A stretch of 13,106 bases of DNA from Clostridiales bacterium (GTDB lineage Bacteria > Bacillota > Clostridia > Oscillospirales > Butyricicoccaceae). Each line of letters starts with the position of its first letter. Position 1 is the first letter of the stretch. The stretch spans positions 7,807 to 20,912 of the forward strand of contig JANZZB010000005.1 in the NCBI GenBank assembly GCA_026419635.1, in the 5' to 3' direction. The notes under the pieces were generated by a model, which had not been told where the DNA came from, ran no database searches, and worked only from the letters and a program-made list of their open reading frames with translations. Position numbers and translations under genes: made by a program. This document shows positions 6,781 to 11,734 of the stretch, one piece after another.

Positions 6781-7157
6781 TATTCCCTGTCACCGTCCAT
6801 TTCTTCAATGATCTTTTTAAGCTTCTCGGATTCCTTTTTTGACAGTCCTCCTCCGTTGATCAATGTAGCCATCATCATAGCGGCAGAACCATCAAATACA
6901 CGCGAAAGAAAACTTTTTACCTCAGACTCTTTACATTCGCTTTCAAGAACAGCGGGGAAATATTTAAATGCGTTAACCGATGTTTTGTCTGCAGTTATCG
7001 CACCTTTTTCAAGTAATCGGTTTATAAGCGTGCGAATTGTAGTATAGCTCCAGGATGTGTCTTTTAATTGGTCGGCAATTTCCTTCAGAGTCAAACCGGA
7101 TTGATTCCAGAGGACTCTCATAACCTTCCATTCTGCATCACTAATTTTATATTCCAT
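6780..7157 (-). CDS. blaI: BlaI/MecI-family transcriptional repressor
   Basis: This is a 125-residue winged-helix protein. It begins MEYKISDAEWKVMRVLW, the hallmark start of the BlaI/MecI/CopY family. A helix-turn-helix follows: LTLKEIADQL (22-31), then SYTTIRTLINRLLEKGAI (37-54). The C-terminal dimerisation helices (82-121) include the FLSRVFDG and LSKKESEKLKKIIEEM blocks. The dimer should bind TACA/TGTA palindromes and be cut by the partner M56 protease. The ATG at 7161-7163 is only 2 nt from GGAGG, whereas the ATG at 7157 has a spacing of 8 and matches the family start, so 7157 is chosen. Two matching operators lie in its own promoter, so it is very likely autoregulated. The gene symbol denotes the family; the target regulon is not known to be beta-lactam related. 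Confidence 0.9.
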   Translation of the reverse strand: MEYKISDAEWKVMRVLWNQSGLTLKEIADQLKDTSWSYTTIRTLINRLLEKGAITADKTSVNAFKYFPAVLESECKESEVKSFLSRVFDGSAAMMMATLINGGGLSKKESEKLKKIIEEMDGDRE

Positions 7158-7173
7158 TACCATCGCCTCCGAC

Positions 7174-7183
7174 TACGTTTGTA
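7174..7183. promoter_or_regulatory. Second BlaI-type operator (degenerate)
   Basis: TACGTTTGTA matches the TAC-N4-GTA half-site layout with one arm imperfect. It lies between the predicted transcription start and the ribosome binding site of the blaI-like gene, 15 nt from the perfect operator. Confidence 0.5.
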
Positions 7184-7195
7184 ATCCTTATTTTT

Positions 7196-7224
7196 AGTCT
7201 ACATATGTAGTCATGGTTTGTCAA
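7196..7224 (-). promoter_or_regulatory. Promoter of the blaI-blaR1-like operon
   Basis: On the minus strand a perfect TTGACA (7224-7219) and TAGACT (7201-7196) are separated by 17 nt, giving a good sigma-A promoter with a predicted start near 7189. The spacer and -10 are overlapped by the palindromic operator, so repressor binding would block RNA polymerase. Confidence 0.8.
7199..7210. promoter_or_regulatory. Primary BlaI-type operator
   Basis: A perfect 12-bp palindrome, CTACATATGTAG, contains the TACA/TGTA core bound by BlaI/MecI repressors. It overlaps the -10 element and spacer of the operon promoter. Confidence 0.85.
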
Positions 7225-7248
7225 GGAAAACCTGATCATATTTATCTT

Positions 7249-7301
7249 AATATAAAGTAAAATATATTTGACTATGTGTAAATTATATGATACTTTATAT
7301 T
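7249..7301. repeat. 11-bp inverted repeat upstream of the XRE regulator
   Basis: AATATAAAGTA (7249-7259) and its exact complement TACTTTATATT (7291-7301) are separated by 31 bp. Between them lies a -35-like TTGACT (7268-7273), and the right arm falls where a -10 would be (weak match). The geometry suits an autoregulatory site for the XRE-family protein encoded immediately downstream. Confidence 0.5.
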
Positions 7302-7321
7302 TGGTAAGATGAGGTGATTAA

Positions 7322-7522
7322 ATGGGCAAAAACCTCCGAATGAAAACCGCAAGAGCCGCAATGGATTTGTCCCAAAAAGAACTCGCCGAAGCGGTTGGCG
7401 TAACCCGGCAGACTATTAATGCGATTGAAAACGGTGATTATAACCCGACAGTAAAACTTTGCATAGCGATATGTAAAGTACTTGAAAAAACACTGGATCA
7501 ACTATTCTGGGAGGATGATTAG
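7322..7522 (+). CDS. Small XRE-family HTH regulator
   Basis: This is a 66-residue protein that is almost entirely a Cro/CI-type helix-turn-helix. LSQKELAEAVGV (17-28) is the first helix pair, TRQTINAIENGDYNPT the recognition helix and the following turn, then VKLCIAICKVLEKTLDQLFW the closing helices. This is the YozG-like class of minimal regulators often found beside a membrane protein. GAGGTG lies 5 nt before ATG 7322. The membrane-protein gene starts one base after its TAG, so they form an operon, divergent from the blaI-like operon. Autoregulation through the flanking inverted repeat is an inference. Confidence 0.92.
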   Translation: MGKNLRMKTARAAMDLSQKELAEAVGVTRQTINAIENGDYNPTVKLCIAICKVLEKTLDQLFWEDD

Positions 7523-7523
7523 A

Positions 7524-7970
7524 ATGCGTAAAAAAGAATTTGACGAAATGCAGCAGATGCTGCGGTACAAAATAGGCTATCAATCCTTTTTAATTCTTGC
7601 TTTTATGATTCTGGCGTATGTGATCTTAACCGACTTTAGAATAATGAAGATAGAAAATTCAACCGGTTTGTTTATTTTACTTCTCATTTCTCTGACTTAT
7701 TTTATTTCCCGTTGTATCTTAAGTAATGCTCTGGTTGGGCCAAAAGAGACGACGATGAAATTTACAATAAAAACTTTTTCTCTTGTTCTTTTATCCATGA
7801 CTACGGCTTTCCTTCTTATTGGATTCTTTTCGTTAAAAACATCTCCCTCTGCACCCTCAGGCGGAGGCGGCCAGCAGCTGTCTCTTGTTTGCCTTATTAT
7901 GTGGGCTGTCATAGGACTTGTAACCTTATTAAAAAGATACAAAGACAGAAAAAACGATCATAAAGATTAA
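7524..7970 (+). CDS. Four-helix membrane protein, partner of the XRE regulator
   Basis: This is a 148-residue protein with a short charged start (MRKKEFDEMQQMLRYKIGYQ) and four hydrophobic segments near 20-37, 48-66, 82-103 and 117-136. A small Pro/Gly/Ser loop (SPSAPSGGGGQQ) precedes the last helix, and the tail is basic (KRYKDRKNDHKD). GGGAGG stands upstream of ATG 7524, overlapping the end of the regulator gene, which rules out the longer open frame from 7482. Pairs of a minimal XRE regulator and a DUF-type membrane protein are common in Bacillota. The pair may sense an envelope signal, but no function can be read from the sequence. Confidence 0.85.
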   Translation: MRKKEFDEMQQMLRYKIGYQSFLILAFMILAYVILTDFRIMKIENSTGLFILLLISLTYFISRCILSNALVGPKETTMKFTIKTFSLVLLSMTTAFLLIGFFSLKTSPSAPSGGGGQQLSLVCLIMWAVIGLVTLLKRYKDRKNDHKD

Positions 7971-7973
7971 AAA

Positions 7974-8002
7974 GGACGGCGTCAGAAAAATCTGGCGCCG
8001 CC
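7974..8002 (+). terminator. Left copy of duplicated terminator hairpin (locus 1)
   Basis: This 29-nt hairpin begins GGACGGCGTCAG, has an AAAA loop, and starts 3 nt after the membrane-protein stop. It differs from the right copy (8194-8222) at two bases in its 3' arm, giving one G-U pair and one mismatch. Its 3' U-tract is missing because the mobile element begins directly after it. The A-run before it would serve as a U-tract for minus-strand transcripts. Confidence 0.75.
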
Positions 8003-8193
8003 TGAGTCTGTCGATAAAGTCGACAGACTTGGAGAGGGAATCCGATTCCCCCTCGATGCTTCCCCAGGTGCGGACAAAATCTGAAGATTTTGTCCAATGT
8101 GTCCTCTGGCGGCACATGTCCGCCTGCAGACTAATCTTACATTAAGGGGTTTCGACCCCGTAAGTCCCCTAAGTATACTTTTTCGGCAAGCTG
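8003..8193 (+). mobile_element. MITE-like hairpin-rich element, copy 1
   Basis: This 191-nt sequence is about nine-tenths identical (by eye) to the reverse complement of 10178-10367. Its ends form an imperfect terminal inverted repeat: GAGTCTGTCGATAAAGTC at the left against CAGCTTGCCGAAAAAGTA read inward from the right. Inside are a 10-bp stem (8005-8014 with 8020-8029), a GAGGGAATC/GATTC-CCCTC stem near 8034-8054, an 11-bp perfect stem with a 2-nt loop (8072-8095) and a GGGG-TTTCGA-CCCC hairpin (8146-8159). It has no believable ORF. It sits precisely between two copies of the local terminator hairpin, as expected of an insertion with target duplication. Confidence 0.75.
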
Positions 8194-8222
8194 GGACGGC
8201 GTCAGAAAAATCTGACGCCGTC
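8194..8222. terminator. Right copy of duplicated terminator hairpin (locus 1)
   Basis: This is a perfect 12-bp stem (GACGGCGTCAGA with TCTGACGCCGTC) on an AAAA loop, followed by TCTTCTT. It is the repeat of 7974-8002 and probably the intact form of the original terminator between the convergent membrane-protein and radical SAM genes. Bases 8223-8286 hold nothing else that I can identify. Confidence 0.75.
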
Positions 8223-8286
8223 TTCTTATGAATTCGTTTTCTACTATAAAACACAATATGTAATGCCGTAGTCGTCCGTTCGGTAT

Positions 8287-9384
8287 TTATTTTTTTAGCA
8301 GTTCTTTGACTTCATCTTCTTTTTCAAAAAGCAAACAGCCGCCGTCATGTTCGCCTAATAGCATTCCATCCTGATTGAGCTTTATAAATAAAGGTGATTT
8401 TAAGGCACTTATTAAGCTGCAGTCTTTTAAGTTTCGGTCCGAATAAGGCGAGAACGGGCAAGGCTCCGCTTTTCCGTCCATATTGATATAGAAGAAACCC
8501 CTGCCGGCTGCCAAACATCCGCCTATGCTTTTTTCATCTCCGGGAAATGCCAGAAAGATCAACTCTTTCCATTTTTCACGTAAATAATGAAGACGGAACT
8601 CAAGGTTTTCCCGGTCTTTTTCTGACGGCGCAAGATGCTTGCTATTAATATCAACCGGTACATACTCTACAAAAAAGGCAATTTTGCAACCATATGCAGA
8701 CAGTTGACTTATAAATTCTTCACCTGTTACTGTTTCCCAATTTTCTTTTGTAACTGTTATCGAAGCACCGAAAAAAATACCCTTTTGTTTCAGCCTTTTC
8801 ATTACATTGGAGATGGAATCATATACACCGTCCCCACGCCTTTTGTCCGTGTCCTCTTTCTTTCCTTCTAAACTAAGAATAGGAATAAGATTTCTGTTGC
8901 GGTTAAAAATGTTGATGTATTCTTCATCAATCATCGTTCCGTTTGTAAATACCGGAAAAATAATATTCTTAAAACGGGATGCGGATAGAATAATATCTTT
9001 TCTAATCAAAGGTTCGCCGCCAGCAAGCAAGATAAATGCTATACCAAGTTCTTTTGCCTCTGCAAAAATTTGATCCCATCTTTCGCTTTTAAGCTCATTC
9101 TGCTCCATTTGTTCTCCGCAGGATTTATTTGCCCTTGCATAACAACCCTTACAAAACAAATTGCAGCTTGACGTAATACCTGCAATTAAAAACGGAGGGA
9201 TATGTGTCCCTGTTTTTTCATATTGAGTCCGCATTTGTTTTGCTTTCCTGCTTGAAAACAAATATTTTATTAGAAATATGGATTCTCTAAAATTATTAGT
9301 AGATGTCCTTAACGCATTATTTACTAACTGTTCTATTCTTTCGCTCATATAATCCGTCAGGCTAAAGCCAAAGTCCACGTCCAT
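8287..9384 (-). CDS. Radical SAM protein with SPASM-like C-terminus
   Basis: This is a 365-residue protein. The 4Fe-4S/SAM motif is C74-x3-C78-x2-C81 (CNLFCKGC), followed by AGGEPL (121-126) for SAM contact. The C-terminal region has C290, C309, C322 and C350, with C309 in NMDGKAEPCPF, spaced like the auxiliary-cluster cysteines of SPASM/twitch-type enzymes. These enzymes modify peptides, proteins or cofactors. No small substrate peptide gene is visible beside it, so the substrate is unknown. The N-terminal 60 residues are a charged helical extension. ATG 9384 is only one base from GGGGG, whereas GTG at 9378 has ideal spacing, so the protein may start two codons later. It has a strong promoter and is divergent from the HEAT-like gene. 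Confidence 0.88.
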   Translation of the reverse strand: MDVDFGFSLTDYMSERIEQLVNNALRTSTNNFRESIFLIKYLFSSRKAKQMRTQYEKTGTHIPPFLIAGITSSCNLFCKGCYARANKSCGEQMEQNELKSERWDQIFAEAKELGIAFILLAGGEPLIRKDIILSASRFKNIIFPVFTNGTMIDEEYINIFNRNRNLIPILSLEGKKEDTDKRRGDGVYDSISNVMKRLKQKGIFFGASITVTKENWETVTGEEFISQLSAYGCKIAFFVEYVPVDINSKHLAPSEKDRENLEFRLHYLREKWKELIFLAFPGDEKSIGGCLAAGRGFFYINMDGKAEPCPFSPYSDRNLKDCSLISALKSPLFIKLNQDGMLLGEHDGGCLLFEKEDEVKELLKK

Positions 9385-9410
9385 TCCCCCACAGCTTCTT
9401 AAACGCGTTT

Positions 9411-9439
9411 ATCATATGTGTTTATGTAAATTATGTCAA
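9411..9439 (-). promoter_or_regulatory. Sigma-A promoter of the radical SAM gene
   Basis: On the minus strand a perfect TTGACA (9439-9434), a 17-nt spacer and TATGAT (9416-9411) lie about 27 nt before the start codon. This is a near-consensus vegetative promoter. Confidence 0.85.
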
Positions 9440-9470
9440 GATGTTCTAATACATGTATATCCCAATCTAA

Positions 9471-9500
9471 TTGCATCCATATATTGGATTGTGTTATGAT
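9471..9500 (+). promoter_or_regulatory. Putative promoter of the HEAT-like gene
   Basis: TTGCAT (9471-9476), an 18-nt spacer and TATGAT (9495-9500) lie 32 nt before ATG 9533. It is back to back with the radical SAM promoter, leaving about 31 nt between the two -35 elements. Confidence 0.6.
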
Positions 9501-9532
9501 GAAATAAAAGCTAATTTGTAAAGGGTACGATT

Positions 9533-10144
9533 ATGCTAACAGTTGAATATTTGCTGGACAATAAGGAAAATTTGAACGAACTTGTTTCAGAGATTCGTGA
9601 AGAAGACATCAAACTGCTTTATTCTCTGCTTGATGAGAAAAAGGATGAAATCCGTTATACTGCGTTTTTAGCCTTGCAAAAGCGAAGCTTGCTGTCCGAT
9701 GACGTATTTTCTTATTGGGATCTATTCTGCAATAAGATGGAATCGGAAAATTCTTATCAACGAAGCATCGGTATTATGCTGATCGCCGAAAATATCCGTT
9801 GGGACAAAGAAAATAAAACGGAAGATGTAATAGAACGGTATTTACTGCATTGCAGCGATGAAAAGTTTATTACGTCAAGGCAGACGATTCAAAGTATAAA
9901 AATTTGGCTTTCCTTTAAACCACAGCTGTTTAACCGAATCATCAATACCCTTATAAACATTGATATCAAAAAGTTTAAAGAAACTCAACAAAAGCTGATT
10001 TTATTGGATATTATTGGCGTGCTACTCAAAATCGAAAAAATCGCGCCGGACGATAAAGTAAAAGACTATATTGTAAAAGCAATGACCGGTAATATATTGG
10101 ACAAAAAATCTGTAAAGGAAATTCAAAAAGTAATTTGTTTTTAA
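9533..10144 (+). CDS. HEAT-repeat-like helical protein, unknown function
   Basis: This is a 203-residue soluble protein with no signal peptide or membrane helix. It is built from paired amphipathic helices that look like HEAT/ARM repeats: KKDEIRYTAFLALQKRSLL (~36-54), SENSYQRSIGIMLIAENIRW (~71-90), TSRQTIQSIKIWLSF (~114-128) and LILLDIIGVLLKIEKI (~155-170). Such folds usually bind proteins; no catalytic motif is seen. AAAGGG lies about 7 nt before ATG 9533. It is divergent from the radical SAM gene and could act with it, but that rests only on position. The gene ends at the first copy of a duplicated terminator. Confidence 0.8.
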   Translation: MLTVEYLLDNKENLNELVSEIREEDIKLLYSLLDEKKDEIRYTAFLALQKRSLLSDDVFSYWDLFCNKMESENSYQRSIGIMLIAENIRWDKENKTEDVIERYLLHCSDEKFITSRQTIQSIKIWLSFKPQLFNRIINTLINIDIKKFKETQQKLILLDIIGVLLKIEKIAPDDKVKDYIVKAMTGNILDKKSVKEIQKVICF

Positions 10145-10152
10145 TAAAAAGT

Positions 10153-10177
10153 TAAGCCGGGCTTTTTGCCCGGCTTT
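10153..10177 (+). terminator. Left copy of duplicated terminator hairpin (locus 2)
   Basis: This 25-nt hairpin (AAGCCGGGC, TTTTT loop, GCCCGGCTT) starts 8 nt after the HEAT-like stop. It is identical to 10368-10392. Its downstream U-tract is cut to TTT by the element that follows. Confidence 0.8.
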
Positions 10178-10367
10178 CAGCTTGTCGAAAAAGTATTAAG
10201 GGATTGTTAAGGGGTCGAAACCCCTTAATGTAAGATTAGTCCGCAGTCGGACATGCGCCGCCGGAGGACACGCTGGACAAAATCTTCAGATTTTGTCCGC
10301 ACCTGGGGAAGTATCGAGGGGAAATCGGATTCCCTCTCGAAGGCTGTCGACTTTTATCGATAGCCTC
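10178..10367 (-). mobile_element. MITE-like hairpin-rich element, copy 2 (inverted)
   Basis: This 190-nt copy is in the opposite orientation to the one at 8003-8193, with boundaries that match to within a base. It keeps the same series of hairpins: the 11-bp stem (10275-10298) is identical, and the GGGG-TCGAAA-CCCC hairpin extends to TTAAGGGG/CCCCTTAA. At the outer hairpin (10341-10365) a T-A pair of copy 1 is replaced by G-C, a compensatory change. The flanking hairpins here are wholly different in sequence from those at locus 1, so they belong to the target and not to the element. Confidence 0.75.
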
Positions 10368-10392
10368 TAAGCCGGGCTTTTTGCCCGGCTTT
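10368..10392. terminator. Right copy of duplicated terminator hairpin (locus 2)
   Basis: This is an exact repeat of 10153-10177, followed by TTTATTG, which supplies a U-tract for plus-strand transcripts. It abuts the stop codon of the 2Fe-2S subunit gene at 10393. Together with the A-run at 10146-10150, the pre-insertion sequence would have been a classic bidirectional terminator. Confidence 0.8.
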
Positions 10393-10884
10393 TTATTGAT
10401 CTTTTAGTTCCTGATTTTGATTTTTGGGCAAGATTGATTCAACCGCTTTCCTTATCTCAGAATAACTCGTGCATCTGCAAAGATTCGATTGAAGCCATTC
10501 TTCAATGACATATTCCGGAGCATCCGGATGAATTAAAGAAAGAGAATGACAGACCATTAAAAACCCGGAAGTACAGTAACCGCATTGAAATGCGGAGAAG
10601 TCTACGAAAGCCTGTTGAATCGGTGCGTTTATTAACCCCTCTACAGTGGTAATTTGGTGTCCAACGGCTTCTACTGCAAGTATAAGACAGGATTTCACCG
10701 GCCATCCGTCGATGATGACTGTACAAGCACCACAATCGCCGTTTTTGCATCCGGGTTTCGCTCCGGTCAGACCTAACTGTTCTCGCAGAATGTCCAGAAG
10801 AACATCGGACGGCCATACGGTAACGCTTCTTACTTCGTTGTTAACATAGAGATCAATAATACATTTTCCCTCGTATTTTATCAA
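10393..10884 (-). CDS. 2Fe-2S subunit of a xanthine dehydrogenase-family molybdenum hydroxylase
   Basis: This is a 163-residue electron-transfer subunit with two [2Fe-2S] clusters. The N-terminal ferredoxin-type site is C46, C51, C54 and C66 (GCKNGDCGACTVIIDG). The second, helical site is C101, C104, C136 and C138 (QCGYCTSGF and LCRC). It corresponds to E. coli XdhC or CoxS. The start is a TTG at 10884, 8 nt after GGAGG that lies inside the end of the FAD subunit gene; only one base separates that gene's stop from this start. It is the third gene of the operon. The substrate of the complex (purine or another N-heterocycle) cannot be fixed from this subunit. Confidence 0.92.
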   Translation of the reverse strand: MIKYEGKCIIDLYVNNEVRSVTVWPSDVLLDILREQLGLTGAKPGCKNGDCGACTVIIDGWPVKSCLILAVEAVGHQITTVEGLINAPIQQAFVDFSAFQCGYCTSGFLMVCHSLSLIHPDAPEYVIEEWLQSNLCRCTSYSEIRKAVESILPKNQNQELKDQ

Positions 10885-10885
10885 T

Positions 10886-11719
10886 CTATCTTCCTCCGAG
10901 CTGCTCGATTACATTTTCAATTGTATTTTTGAAAACAAACAATCTGTACTGATCAGAGCCGTCAACATTATTTAAAACGAGATCCGGCATCTGTAATGCC
11001 GCGTTTTCAATTCTGGTCTTGATTTCAGAATTTGTATTATTAATCAGATCTTCTATAACTGTGGAACGAAACGGAAATTTGCACAAGCCCGAAAACGCCA
11101 TACGAATTTTATCCAGATGCTTCATTGCGGCAAGGGTTAGGAGCGGGTAATCAATTTTTTCATTCTTTGTCTTTTTTACATGGATGAAAGGTGCGTTTAT
11201 AAATTCCCTGCCGATAATAAACTGCACAATCAATTCTCCGCTGTTTAATTTCATACGCCGATCAAACACTTCGCTGATTTTTACCTGCCGTATCCCGTTT
11301 TTTCCGAAAAGCACAACATCGCAGTCTGAAAGCAAAAGAGGAAGAACAGATTCCCTGTATATAATTGTACCGCAGACGTTCCCGCCGATTGTGATTCTGC
11401 ACTGGTTGGTATGATCGGAAATTCTTCCGCATGTTTTTTCAAGAAGGGGAAAAAGTTTGCTTTCTGCGATTTGGGACAATGTAACAGCGGAACCCACCAC
11501 AAGCTTTTGACCGTAAAACCCTAAAACTTTGCATTCCGGTATAGCTTTTAGATCAATAACTGCATGAACTTTTATGCTTCCGGATCTTGCCATTGTAATA
11601 ATTTCGGAGCCGCCCCCATAAAATGCCGGACAGATCCCCTTTGCCGACAAAACCTGGAAAACGTTCTCCGCTTCCTGCATAGTATCCGGCTGGTAATAGT
11701 CAAAAGGTTCTGGGATCAT
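10886..11719 (-). CDS. FAD-binding subunit of a xanthine dehydrogenase-family enzyme
   Basis: This is a 277-residue medium subunit of the CoxM/XdhB type. It has the start MIPEPFDYYQPDTMQEA, the FAD-binding FYGGGSEII block (about 33-41), the second FAD motif ITIGGNVCG (about 108-116) and a CO dehydrogenase flavoprotein-like C-terminal domain. It accepts electrons from the 2Fe-2S subunit and passes them to NAD or another acceptor. GGAGGG stands 5 nt before ATG 11719, in the 15-nt gap after the molybdopterin-subunit stop. It is the middle gene of the operon. Confidence 0.92.
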   Translation of the reverse strand: MIPEPFDYYQPDTMQEAENVFQVLSAKGICPAFYGGGSEIITMARSGSIKVHAVIDLKAIPECKVLGFYGQKLVVGSAVTLSQIAESKLFPLLEKTCGRISDHTNQCRITIGGNVCGTIIYRESVLPLLLSDCDVVLFGKNGIRQVKISEVFDRRMKLNSGELIVQFIIGREFINAPFIHVKKTKNEKIDYPLLTLAAMKHLDKIRMAFSGLCKFPFRSTVIEDLINNTNSEIKTRIENAALQMPDLVLNNVDGSDQYRLFVFKNTIENVIEQLGGR

Positions 11720-11734
11720 AGCGTCCCTCCATGC

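Noticed and set aside
7268..7291. TTGACT with TATGAT as the XRE gene promoter
   Set aside because: The spacing is only 12 nt. At 17 nt the -10 would be TACTTT, a poor match, so no promoter is asserted.
7974..8222. Paired hairpin repeats as a CRISPR-like array
   Set aside because: There are only two repeats per locus, each is a terminator hairpin, and the intervening sequence is itself repeated elsewhere in the window.
7929..8254. Minus-strand open frames of 62-90 codons across the element
   Set aside because: They run through hairpins and terminators, have no ribosome site and encode no recognisable protein. They are not preserved as a frame in the second copy.
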